From the NCBI GenBank assembly GCA_009761415.1, contig QUOL01000006.1:682001-746000 (forward strand): DNA of 64,000 nt. Direction: 5' to 3'. Of the stretch, positions 54,976 to 64,000 are shown in pieces (the first letter of the stretch is position 1; every line of letters begins with the position of its first letter). Made by a program: the position numbers and the translations under genes. The DNA is from Sarcomyxa edulis (Eukaryota; Basidiomycota; Agaricomycetes; Agaricales; Mycenaceae). Under the pieces are notes generated by a model, which did no database searches, was not told where the DNA came from, and saw only the letters and a program-made list of their open reading frames with translations.

Positions 54976-55794
54976 ATGTCAGTATGCATGCAGCCTTTGG
55001 CTGAACCCACTTCCGACACATTGCTCACGAGAGGCCAAAATGCAACTATTGAGAAGAGGAACTGGGAGTGGCAGAAGGATAACGAAAACAGTTTTAAGCT
55101 TTCACATCCATGTAAAGGCGGTCCCGACTCGAATTAATATGTCAATGTGATAGACACTTCGCTAAAGTCGAGCCCAAAAGGCAGTGGCTCCAACATCACG
55201 ATTGGGAACGACGAATTCGGCAGAGACAAAACATTCGTTCTAGGAGCTCCCCAGCCAATAGAAGGTCTCTTGTCAACCGAGCTAGTTGCAACGACGGGGT
55301 TACCAGACGAAAGCCTCTCGTCGTCCATGGAGGACTCTTTGACAAGCGCAGATATAGCCCCAGACCGATATACTCGGTGTGTATATGACTATATCTTGAT
55401 TGTACGAAAATATTGACTCCAGACAACTCACTTGCTCGTAGAATGTGACCAGAGGAGGAGAGACTGGGCAATGGAGACCCCCCTCCATCGTCCCGTTGAC
55501 GATACGGACTCGGATTTTCCAGACCTTCTCACTTCACTACTGTGCGCACCACCGAAAATCCGACGCAGATTCCTTCATGCCAACAAAGACGGTCAGTGAT
55601 ACGTCAACACAGCTCAAGGACCCATAGTTGATGTACATCACTTTATAGACTATCTCGAGAGGCATACTCTTGATGCAACAGACCACTGGAGAGATTCTAG
55701 CCACCCAACTGTCATTCTTGGTCGCAATAGGCGTAGACGCGGACGTGCGGCCAGTACCAAGCACCGCAGCCAACACGGTCGTCGAATCGTCTAA
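54976..55794 (+). CDS. Four-copy unknown family, copy 4 (probably intact)
   Basis: Same exon plan as copy 3. Exon 1 MSVCMQPLAEPTSDTLLTRG to KRNWEWQKDNENSF; exon 2 SLKSSPKGSGSNITIGNDEF and LLSTELVATTGLPDESLSSS; core exon RRRDWAMETPLHRPVDD, PDLLTSLLCAPPKIRRRFL, HANKD; last exon YLERHTLDATDHW to RNRRRRGRAAS and RRIV-stop. The exon 2-3 junction works only with an acceptor a few bases inside the position used by copy 3, a small shift. The frame before this ATG is closed (CACAAAGATGACTGG), which fixes the start for the family. Function unknown. Confidence 0.55.
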
Positions 55795-56252
55795 AGGGGA
55801 AAAACATCGGCCTTGCACTGAAAGTTACTGGAGTGCGGAATGCTTTGGAACAAATCGCTGTATAGGGATGCGATTTGGATTATTTGTTCTGTGATCAGCT
55901 CAGATCAGCTTCTGGAATCTGGATGTATGTTTTTGGACATGTTGTCGTCGGACACGTTGTAAGAATGCTCACTTTCTTGGGACTACGGTCAGCCCGTCGC
56001 AAGGATTGTTCGAGTCCTAGACTACATCAGAGGTTTGCTAGTCATTACACGAAGTAATGGGATGGACAAGTTCGTGCGCTGGAAGTTCATCAAAGACAAA
56101 TATCGAAGCTCTTCGGGAGATGCCGAATCGACCTTTTACGCCTTGGAGTCGGGGCCGACAGCCTCACATCTCTTCCCAAGCGCCCACCATCTACCGACCC
56201 AACAGAGACCCTCAGTGTGGTCTCCCACTGACTCGTCGCAATATTGTACCCC
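55795..56252. other. Intergenic stretch, no supported gene
   Basis: Copy-4 3' flank and RTT106-like promoter. Short frames only. Confidence 0.45.
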
Positions 56253-57893
56253 ATGGATTCAAAAACACCCTACTTGGCACGATGTATCGCGTCGCTTCCC
56301 TCGGATTTCGCACCCAAAGTTCAGGCTCTCTGCCTCTCTAACTCGACTGAAATCGTTCTAGACACTCTAATTCGCTTCATAAGTGGCGCAGAATGCTCTG
56401 TTGATGCATCGACCAATACGATCCAGGAATGGTCTGCAAAACAACGCGTGGTCAAGGAGAGTTTGAATGACCTAATTCAAGCCACTCCCAATGGCAATAA
56501 ACGACAAAGAGAGCAGGACGAACTCGATGAACATGCCACAAAACGACAAAAAATCCCATCGTCTGAACCTGCAGATGATCCACCGGTGTTCACGTTACAC
56601 GCTATATCCACTACCTCGCCCATTCGGAAAAAATCTGATATCACGATTCACCAATCTTGCATCAAATTTACTAACCCATCCACGCAACTCGTAGACGCCA
56701 ATATACCCCTCTCATCCATCACTCGCGCGTTCATCATTCCAACACGAGGAAAGCAGAAAGCTCATTGGACGGTCGTCCTCCTTACGTCTGACATGCCCGA
56801 CCGCGGAAAGACTTCAAACGCCAACACCAACGGCAATATTCAGATCATATTTGGTGTAGATGCAGTGGCAGCGAATAATACAAAGACTACGCTTTACGGA
56901 GGTCCCACAACAGTGCCCACTGTCATCTCCAAGGGTTCCGAAACAATATCGATGCTGCGCACATTTTTGTCGTTTCTTCCTCCGCACGCATTACCAATAC
57001 TAGAACCGACTACGGACGTGTTCCGAAGCGCTGTGGGGTCCGGCTCTAATGGTGGGGTACCGGGGATCGAAGCCTACCTTGCTGCGAAACCAGGGAACCT
57101 CTGGTTCATGAAGGAGGGTATTTTGTGGGGCGAAGGAAAGCCTTGTGAATTCTGGGCGGTAGATGATCTATTGGGAAAGAATGAAGGTGTGAAATTGGTC
57201 AGTGCGACTGGAAGGAACTGTTCTGTTTTCTTGACGAGGAAGATACCATTGGAGGATAACGCGGGTGGAGATGATGATGATGAGGGGATAGAGACTGAAT
57301 TTGCGATGGTTGATGGGAAGGAGCAGCCTGGGATTAATCAGTGGGTGAGGCAGCATCGGCACTTGTTTGGGAAGAAGGCCACGTCGTTGGAGAATGGGAA
57401 AGAGGCGGAGGCGGAGAACGGGAAGGGTAATGGTAAGGGTAAAGGCAAAGAGAAGGCTACTACCGTTCCAAGTGGCCCCATCACCATCAACCAGCTAGCG
57501 GACGATTCTGACGATGAGGATTCAGACTTCAAGTCCGACTCGGAGGATCTAGATGGGAGCTCATCGAGTGATGATAGCTCGGATGAGGGAGAGGGTGGAG
57601 ACGAGGGTGCTGCAGAAGCTAGTGGTGCAGAAGAAGAAGACGAGGAGGAAGAGGAGCTACTCGAGAAGAATCACCCGTTGATGAGACCCGGGGCTATGCC
57701 TCGAATGTCAAAAGCCGCGATGAATATGGTCGTCGGGATGATGGAAGACAACGTGGCTGGAGCTCTCGGTGGAGGTGAGGAACCGGAAGACGAAGCAGGC
57801 AGTGATGAGGAAGTGGAGGAAGAGACCATGTTGGTACCCCCACAACGTATTGGAGAGGGAGATAGTGATGAGGAAGATGAACTGGATGACTAG
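56253..57893 (+). CDS. RTT106-like histone chaperone
   Basis: Intronless, 546 residues from the ATG of MDSKTPYLARCIASLPSDF. An N-terminal helical part is followed by a double PH-like fold: HAISTTSPIRKKSDITIHQS, LSSITRAFIIPTRGKQKAHW, TVVLLTSDMPDRGK, IQIIFGVDAVAAN and GIEAYLAAKPGNLWFMKEGI / LWGEGKPCEFWAVDDL, the pattern of the Rtt106/SPT16-M histone-binding module. The last 150 residues are strongly acidic (DDSDDEDSDFKSDSEDL, EEEDEEEEELLEKNHPL) and end DSDEEDELDD, as expected for an H3-H4 chaperone. The C-terminal acidic part is longer than in yeast Rtt106. Family call from fold pattern and memory, not a search. Lack of introns is unusual in this window. Confidence 0.82.
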   Translation: MDSKTPYLARCIASLPSDFAPKVQALCLSNSTEIVLDTLIRFISGAECSVDASTNTIQEWSAKQRVVKESLNDLIQATPNGNKRQREQDELDEHATKRQKIPSSEPADDPPVFTLHAISTTSPIRKKSDITIHQSCIKFTNPSTQLVDANIPLSSITRAFIIPTRGKQKAHWTVVLLTSDMPDRGKTSNANTNGNIQIIFGVDAVAANNTKTTLYGGPTTVPTVISKGSETISMLRTFLSFLPPHALPILEPTTDVFRSAVGSGSNGGVPGIEAYLAAKPGNLWFMKEGILWGEGKPCEFWAVDDLLGKNEGVKLVSATGRNCSVFLTRKIPLEDNAGGDDDDEGIETEFAMVDGKEQPGINQWVRQHRHLFGKKATSLENGKEAEAENGKGNGKGKGKEKATTVPSGPITINQLADDSDDEDSDFKSDSEDLDGSSSSDDSSDEGEGGDEGAAEASGAEEEDEEEEELLEKNHPLMRPGAMPRMSKAAMNMVVGMMEDNVAGALGGGEEPEDEAGSDEEVEEETMLVPPQRIGEGDSDEEDELDD

Positions 57894-58509
57894 AGAAGAT
57901 ATCTACTCTTGGTTTCTGCATATCTAAGACTTGTACTGATATATCCACATTGCATGTAGCTTACTCCTCGATTCTTTGAACGACATCACGACATCATGAA
58001 CTTTGGACCGATCTAAACATTGTTTTGTGTCTTGCGCGTTTGTATGACTTCGCCGTAACACAGCCCGTATTTGAACGGGCTTTCCAGGTTTGGGACTATT
58101 CACTCCTCGTAAGGTGTTCGGTCGTCCGGTCCGCCTATGCTAGTCTGCATTGTGTCATTGCGCAGACTACTATACTCATTTTCAGGACACCGCATTGATA
58201 TCGCAGCATGTTTCAGTACGTTCACGAGTCATTCGATGACTACACCACTCAAGGGAAATCGGAGCTCGTTGAGCTCCGAGTCCCCTAGTGGCACTTTGTT
58301 AGCGCTAGGGATGGTCGTGGATGCTTTGATGCGAAGTTCTCATGATAGGCGCCCTCCGAAGAATGCGCAGATGGATGTCCCGACCAGGTCTGTAATTCAT
58401 TTCTTTCGCTTTCTATGATCACAATGACACCGGAAGTTTATTACAAAGACAACGCCGCCTCCACTACGCCCGGGCCATTCCCGACTCTCTCGGGAGTTTT
58501 CTCAGTACA
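57894..58509. repeat. Intergenic region with several perfect hairpins
   Basis: Three inverted repeats: AGCCCGT / ACGGGCT with a 6-nt loop (58062-58081), CGGAGCTC / GAGCTCCG with a 3-nt loop (58260-58278) and CCCTAG / CTAGGG (58283-58310). They lie between the RTT106-like stop and the promoter of the small-protein gene. No gene supported. Confidence 0.5.
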
Positions 58510-58518
58510 TATTTAAAG
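58510..58518 (+). promoter_or_regulatory. TATA box of small-protein gene 1
   Basis: TATTTAAAG, 47 bp before the start codon. Confidence 0.5.
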
Positions 58519-58556
58519 GTGAGCTCTCTCGATGCTTCAGTATTCTCGCAAACAAA

Positions 58557-59196
58557 ATGTCTTCTAACATCGTCCTCCCAAGCCTTACCAACTGGACTGA
58601 GCAACACTTCCGATCCCTCTTCCAAGCCGTTAGTTCCAACGACTTCGATGCGGCGTTCGACGAGACGTTCACCAAAGACGTCCATATCACTGTAAACGGT
58701 GCTCACGTCTCTCGCGACCAGTACAAGAAACGACTCCAAGGGGAAGAGTTTGATGAAGCTGCTGCCACAGTGGATTTCAGCGGAGCAGTCGAGGTTCCTG
58801 ATGAGAAGCTGGGAGCCAAGGTGTGTCTAAGCCTCGATGCATGTTCTTACAGCCGTGACTCATGGACGCGAACTGGTCTCTGTACAGGCCGGTAGTGTCG
58901 GTGTCTTCCTGACCGCGACTATAGTCAAGAAGATCATCATTCTTGGCGCCCCTGCTGAAAGCACAGTCACTTCGTCCATCAATGTGGTGTAAGTTCCTCG
59001 CTTGCTTTCGTCTTACATACGTGACACTTAACGGTTTTGTACTAGTGTCATTCAGGACCCTGCCATAAAGCAACCCACATTGCCCCATGGCATCCACGGA
59101 TTCTTCGATCCCAGACGCGTTTCCGTTTTGAACCAGGTCATCGTCGACCGAGCTGTTCAACCTGTTTTACCAGGGTCGACCGCTGATAGCGCGTAG
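58557..59196 (+). CDS. Small basidiomycete protein, NTF2-like N-terminus, paralog 1
   Basis: About 175 residues, two GT-AG introns. Starts MSSNIVLPSLTNWTEQHFRS; the stretch NDFDAAFDETFTKDVHITVN then VSRDQYKKRL has the F-x-x-x-F-x-x-D-V-x-I-T-V-N-G-x-x-x-x-R-x-Q-Y-K spacing of the start of NTF2/SnoaL-like folds. Later parts are GVFLTATIVKKIIILGAP, VVIQDPAIKQPTLPHGIHG and FFDPRRVSVLNQV. No signal peptide, no active-site motif recognised; function unknown. A paralog with the same intron phases lies 2.3 kb downstream, on the other side of the KP4-like gene. Confidence 0.75.
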
Positions 59197-59839
59197 ATAG
59201 GGTGATCCAAGGACTAGTGATCATTGTATATCGAGATGAACGGACTATTACCATGTACTGTGTCATATATATTGAATCGATACTTCCTAGGCCACTGCGC
59301 AAGAAGCGGATGTTCGAATGTGTTGTGTAGCCGCCGAAAAGCCACCATGGAATGTGAATATTGTCAGGTGGACAAAATCACTACCACGGGGCTGCATTAG
59401 AGCTTCGGAAGATGTAAAGATGCATGTGTTGAAGTAGTAGAAACAGAGCTCGAGTACTTGGCTGTACTTGGACTTTGAGATCAGCTATGAATAGAACTGA
59501 CACGTGCGTCCATTTTTGAGGCTTTCTCAAAATTGAACCAAGTCTGAATCGACTCTTGACCGACTCTGGATCGACTATTTCCAGCTTCGAGCATTTGGCT
59601 TCATCTCTGGAAGCTCGAACAGAACCACCCTCGCAATGCGTGGCATAGATTCTCAGGGAGCAGCCCTGAGGCTTAAGTGTCTTCATGTACAAGAGTGGGG
59701 CTACGGGGGTATAATATGCCCTCGTTCAAAGATTGACTCCAACCCAAAATCTACCGCTCAACCCATCCAAGGTATTTATCTCTTCTGCCGATATGTTTTG
59801 TCTCAACTCATCGATCCTTCATCATTTTAGCCCTCCAAG
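59197..59839. other. Intergenic stretch, KP4-like gene promoter side
   Basis: No gene seen. A possible TATA-like TATTTATC lies about 66 bp before the KP4-like start. Confidence 0.4.
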
Positions 59840-60325
59840 ATGAATAGCAAGCTCGTATATCTATTCACTCTCGCCGTCGTTGCCGCAACCCAAGCACACG
59901 CTATTTCGCTCTTCAACGGTACAGATACTGTGGACGCTATCATTTCCACCAGGGATGTCAGTGCTGCAGAAGTGAGCTATGACTGCAAAGGATCATCCAG
60001 ATGCAACCATCTCTCGGTTGGACAATGCGATGCCGCTTTCCGCACTATCAATCCAGGAAATACATATGCCACCAATGGGTCTGTGATACAGACTCTCTTG
60101 ATCAACCTGCATATTAATTCCATACATTTCCACAGTGCTGCAGGCAACACTGGCGTCTGTAACGGAAATTGTGGCATCTTCGTACAAGGCAGTAACTGCG
60201 CCTACTCGGGGAGCAACATGCAGAACGCTTATAACAACCTCCGCGCTAACGGCTGCAGAGTCTGCGGCAGCGAGCACGAGGATAATGGCTGTCTCATCAC
60301 TATCAATTTCGTGACTGGGTGTTGA
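59840..60325 (+). CDS. KP4 killer-toxin-like secreted protein
   Basis: Signal peptide NSKLVYLFTLAVVAATQAHA, a short pro-like segment (ISLFNGTDTVDAIISTRDV), then a Cys-rich domain with the KP4 order: Y-D-C-K-G-S-S-R-C at the start, a Cys in the first helix region, the central GVCNGNCGIFVQG, and GCRVCGSEHEDNGCLITINF at the end. Ten or more Cys fit a disulfide-locked small protein. KP4 homologs block calcium uptake in target cells; in fungi most are chromosomal and thought to act on competitors or in development. A 57-nt GT-AG segment (60079-60135), a multiple of three without stops, interrupts the domain and is probably an intron, so the frame is open either way. Activity is not shown by sequence. 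Confidence 0.82.
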   Translation: MNSKLVYLFTLAVVAATQAHAISLFNGTDTVDAIISTRDVSAAEVSYDCKGSSRCNHLSVGQCDAAFRTINPGNTYATNGSVIQTLLINLHINSIHFHSAAGNTGVCNGNCGIFVQGSNCAYSGSNMQNAYNNLRANGCRVCGSEHEDNGCLITINFVTGC

Positions 60326-60811
60326 ATCGATAGTTGGGTGCGATGGAAAGTCAGCCGGAGGTTTAGAACCCTCTCACAATGAAGGCCGCTCATGGTTTAG
60401 TCTGTCTATCTGAAATGTTACGGACCAATTCTGAATCCGCGTTTCACTAAGTGGTCAGATGCTGCTTAACATTCTCAGACGTGAGCACAATTTCCTATCA
60501 TTTAAACGCCCAGCCGTCTTTCGACGTCAGTATTTTCAGTCATTATTGCGCCAGATCAATACCCGGAACCGGATCACAGTGATGACACCATTAGAACTCA
60601 GTACACTCACCTTTTACTGATATGATGTCTTATTCACTCTTCTCCATCAGGTTCGGGGTGTTGTGGGCGCATCATTCTGTGCTCCAGTTCATTGACCATT
60701 ATGCTGTTCCCAAAGCTATGTGTCAGTACATTGTGCCTCCCCCAATTCCTCCGGGACTTTGCTCGGACCTTCGCTGCTCCGCTTCCGACCCATGCGGGGC
60801 ATCTTCCTAGG
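60326..60811. other. Intergenic stretch, no supported gene
   Basis: KP4-like 3' flank and promoter of the next gene. Nothing recognisable. Confidence 0.45.
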
Positions 60812-60819
60812 TATAAAAC
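60812..60819 (+). promoter_or_regulatory. TATA box of small-protein gene 2
   Basis: TATAAAAC, 51 bp before the start codon. Confidence 0.55.
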
Positions 60820-60862
60820 AAGTTTCTCTGACAATGTCAAACCATACACCTTCTTCGCCAAT

Positions 60863-61487
60863 ATGACTTCCAACATCGTTTTGCCCAACCTCACCAACTG
60901 GACCGAGCAGCACCTCCAAGCTCTGATCCAAACCACCAGTTCCGACGAATTTGACGCGGCGGTCGACGCGTTCTTCGCGAAAGACGTCAAGATTACCGTC
61001 AACGGCGTTCATTTCACTCGCGAGCAATATAAGCAGCAGTTTCGAGCGGAAGCGTCTGGCAATTTCTCCGCCACCGTGAAATTCAACGGAGCAGTTGAAG
61101 TTCCTGCTAACGCGAACGAGCCAATCAATGTGCGTACTGAATTTGATCGCTCTTCTTGATGAGAGACGATGATATATTGAAATTTGACCTGCAAACAGGC
61201 TGGTGTCGTCGGTGTTTTCCTCACCGCGACAATACTCAAGAAGCTTATAATCTTCGGAGCTCACGGTGAAACTAAACTCACTTCGTCCGTCAATGTAGTG
61301 TAAGTCTCTCATTCTTGTCCGTCTCAATAGTCCATACTCATATGCTTTCAGAATCATACAAGATCCTACTTTGAAGCCACCCACTCTGCCTACTGGCGTC
61401 CACGGCTTTTTCGATGGAAGGAGGGTATCAGTTTTAAGCCAGGTTTCCGATGAAGAACCCGTCCAACCCGTTCCCCCGTCTAACTGA
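60863..61487 (+). CDS. Small basidiomycete protein, NTF2-like N-terminus, paralog 2
   Basis: Close paralog of the gene at 58.6 kb with the same two intron positions. Starts MTSNIVLPNLTNWTEQHLQA, with DEFDAAVDAFFAKDVKITVN, TREQYKQQFRAEASGN, GVFLTATILKKLIIFGAH, SVNVVIIQDPTLKPPTLP and HGFFDGRRVSVLSQV; ends VQPVPPSN. About 170 residues. The most conserved parts are the N-terminal N-W-T-E-Q-H and the C-terminal I-Q-D-P...H-G-F-F-D-x-R-R-V-S-V-L, likely the functional core. No known family name. Tandem duplication with the KP4-like gene between. Confidence 0.78.
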
Positions 61488-61605
61488 AATGGAGGTGGTG
61501 GTGTAGAGGCATAGTTATATTTTCTTTATTTAAGCGAATCTGAATATGTATTCGACTGTTAAGTATGCAATCATTTCCGACCGTTACCAAGAAAACTTTT
61601 GCGAC

Positions 61606-63248
61606 TCAATTCCAGACACTACACCTTGCACCACAATACATCCCACCCCAATCCTCGATATCTAAACCATCCATTTGTTCGGTCGTATGATATCCTGCGT
61701 ATCCTCCCTCCTCACGTCGTTCTATAGTGTACCAGACGTAAGTCCTGATACCAGTCTCGATATAGCAGAGACTAAATAGCGTTTCCGCAAAGTTTGAGAA
61801 TATGTCTTGGACGCCGAATTCTTTCCCGCGGATACTCAGATGCGTTAGCTGAGTGAACCCTTCGAAACAGCCGTGAAGCTTTTGTAAGTCCTATTGACTT
61901 CAGTCAGTGGTAGACTTTGACAACGATAATTGCAACGCTTACGTTGAACGCCTCCTCCTCGATCTCGAGGTGGCCACCGTGCAGTGCAAGCCTTTCAAGG
62001 CGTGGACAGGCATTGACCAGGGATATTACAGAGGTCAAAGAGAGTGGCGTAGTCACACCTACCAATTCAAACTGACGTAATCTGGGCATCTTCGCTAGCA
62101 ACTCCCCAAGCCGTTCGTCTTGGCCCGAATCCAAAAATAGTCCGAGGTATTCGAGGTTCTTCGTCACTTCAATTGCAATGTCCTTGCATGCGACGCCCCA
62201 TCCAAGATGGAGGGAACGTAAGTTTGGTAGATTACTCAGACGAAGTATGGGGGATCGTGTGATTCCCTCGCATAGCTGGAGTCGTTCTAGCTGGGGGTGT
62301 TTCGTGAAGAAGGTCGTGAGGACGGTGTCGTGGTTTCTGCTGAGCTCCGCGGCTAAACTGAGATTCTTCAAACGAGGCCAATACCCGTTCTCTATTAACG
62401 CGGATATATTGTTGGGCGACGTTCGAGACCCTAGTCGTAGAAGGAGCTCTTCCAAGTCCGGACAATGATTGACCAGCATCTTGGTCATGCGGTCGACGTA
62501 CTTTGTGGCAACAGATTGGTCGAGATGAACATGCATAAATGTAAGGGAGAATCTGTGAAGATTTTGGAGTTCCCATAGCTAATTATGATGTCAACGTAAT
62601 GCACGGTTTGCTACACGCAGAAAACATGCATACCGGCGAGGTGGCGATATCATTGGTGGACGCTCCCACAAAATCACCATCAATCATGACTTCGACATCC
62701 CGTAGCCTGGGACAGGACTGAAGCAACGCAGCAAAAATGCTGGGTGTACAAAGCATAGTATAATCGGCCCAGTGGAAGATCGTAAGGCGTCTCATGTGAG
62801 GTATGGCATCTGAGAAAGCCTGTATACAGTCCCATTCAGAGGCGCATGCGACACCTGACGCGGACACGTCACTTGCGGGGCCCCAATGAGATTCTCGAGA
62901 CCATTGTGACGCAAGGTCCTGCGCTAAATCTGGCCGACCAAAGAACTTCACGGGAACAACGATACCTTTACAATTAGCTGTGGCGTTTTCCTCCGGAATG
63001 ATTTCGAGTGCAACGATTTGCGATGTGATGGCAGAATATTCGACCAGTCTACGCCATAAATGTTTGCGTCGTATATCACAGCGAAGGATTCGGAATTCGA
63101 TGTGGGTGGGAACTATCAGCTGGTATAACAAGTGCGTTGTTAGCGCCAGAGAAAGGAGGTCTTTCGGTTTGATGATGAAAGAACATATATGATCAAGCAA
63201 TTCGGCTGGTAGACCAGGAAACGAGGCATAGGGGACCATGGACGCCAT
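61606..63248 (-). CDS. F-box/LRR protein
   Basis: F-box at the N-terminus: FPGLPAELLDHICSFIIKPK, LLSLALTTHLLYQLIVPTHI. A basic/helical part follows (RRKHLWRRLVEYSAITSQIV), then, after a GT-AG intron near 62583-62635, leucine-rich repeats: LWELQNLHRFSLTFMHVHL, CPDLEELLLRLGSR, WPRLKNLSLAAELSRNHDT, HPQLERLQLCEGITRSPIL, LPNLRSLHLGWGV, MPRLRQFELVGVTTPLSL and CPRLERLALHGGHLEIEEEA. A last exon ends EQMDGLDIEDWGGMYCG to CSVWN. About 490 residues; a probable SCF substrate receptor. A tandem paralog follows at the window edge. Confidence 0.85.
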
Positions 63249-63516
63249 GAGAGAAGAGTGGGTGTCCGAGTCAGAGGACAGTTACATAGTTAGCGCACGG
63301 ACGAGCTTATAGCAAAAAGTAGGATCTGCGACGGTATAATCCGGAAGGCCAAACATAGAAGTCATATTACCGAATAATTTTAGAAGTTCGCTCTACTAGG
63401 TCGATATCAGAAATCAAAGCGTTGTTGGTAGAAGGGTCCATCCTACAGCTGCATTCGGCGCGTTCGACCCGCAACCATTACTGCAGGCCACGGAGTCCGA
63501 GATAAGTCCACTTACC
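63249..63516. other. Short intergenic stretch
   Basis: Between two tandem F-box/LRR paralogs; promoter of the left one and 3' flank of the right one. No gene seen. Confidence 0.4.
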
Positions 63517-64000
63517 TCAATTCTGTGCGCATTTGTACAACTCTCTCCACTCGTCGATGTCCAAGCCGGGAATATGCTCTGTGGTGTGGAATCCTGAGAA
63601 GGTGCCATCTTCATCCCTTTCGATAGTGTGCCAGACGTAATCGTCGATGCCCATCTCGATATAACGAAGAGTGGGAAGTGTGAGCGCCAAGGTTCCGTGC
63701 ACATACGGAAAGCTGAACTCCATTCCGCGAAGACTAAGATGTGTCAAGCGAGAGAAACCTGCTAGGAACCTGCGCAGTGTCCGGTAATCCTGAAATTAAT
63801 GTGAGTACAAATTGAGTTCGCTGTGACCGAGGAGAGTATACTGACGGCTAGAGCGTCTTTTTCCATATCGAGATGTCCTGCATGTAGAGCTAACCTTTCG
63901 AGTCTCGGGCACGCTTCAACCATGGGTTCCAAAGATTCTAAAGACACAGGTGTTGGTACACCTACCAACTCAAAATGACGTAATTCAGACATCTTCGACA
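63517..64000 (-). CDS. F-box/LRR paralog, C-terminal part, cut by window edge
   Basis: Only the 3' end is inside the window. MSELRHFELVGVPTPVSLES and CPRLERLALHAGHLDMEKDA match the neighbouring gene's last repeats (MPRLRQFELVGVTTPLSL, CPRLERLALHGGHLEIEEEA). After an intron: YRTLRRFLAGFSRLTHLSL, LTLPTLRYIEMGIDDYVWHT and IPGLDIDEWRELYKCAQN-stop. A tandem duplicate in the same orientation; the F-box is presumed beyond the edge. Confidence 0.82.

Noticed and set aside
1..64000. CRISPR arrays, rRNA, intact transposons or retroelement genes
   Set aside because: No regularly spaced repeats, no rRNA-like blocks and no transposase, reverse transcriptase or integrase motifs were seen on either strand.

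Overview
The window is nuclear DNA of a filamentous basidiomycete, most likely an agaricomycete. Genes are packed on both strands and cut by many introns of about 50-60 nt. The recognisable content fits: a DUF6534-type membrane protein, P450 and GH3 paralogs, a KP4-like secreted protein, many F-box/leucine-rich proteins, and conserved eukaryotic housekeeping genes. Nothing bacterial, no CRISPR array and no intact transposon was seen. All gene models were spliced by eye.

Layout. 0-8 kb: end of a DUF6534 gene (-), GPI ethanolamine phosphate transferase MCD4/PIG-N (+), mitochondrial 2-oxodicarboxylate carrier (-) and SRP9 (+). 9-20 kb: an F-box-like relic (-), a short-chain dehydrogenase (-), a truncated P450 3' copy (-), a full P450 (-), a UBE2S-type E2 (+) and a second P450 (+). 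20-30 kb: GH3 beta-glucosidase (+), F-box protein (+) and a pepsin-like aspartic protease with tiny exons (-). 30-44 kb: three paralogous F-box-like/LRR genes (two +, one - with a nonsense codon), mixed with a SNF2-helicase 3' fragment, a type I membrane protein (-), ARPC5 (+) and an F-box/WD40/UIM protein (-). 44-56 kb: an unrecognised four-copy gene family, two copies (-) on the left and two (+) on the right, around a BAR-SH3 protein (-), an SNF12/BAF60 subunit (-) and a TPR protein (+). 56-64 kb: an RTT106-like histone chaperone (+), two paralogous small proteins (+) on either side of a KP4-like gene (+), and two tandem F-box/LRR paralogs (-), the last running off the window.

Genes that act together: the conserved genes are unrelated single members of core pathways (GPI anchors, SRP, APC/C-type ubiquitination, Arp2/3, SWI/SNF, histone deposition). 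The accessory part is dominated by recent local duplication: P450s, F-box genes, SNF2 3' remnants, the four-copy family and the small-protein pair. Copies range from intact to broken. The most unusual signals are the four-copy family, the roughly 50-bp dyad-rich element upstream of three of its members (with a similar element upstream of the GH3 gene), and micro-exons of 7, 13 and 23 nt that carry key residues of the carrier and the protease.
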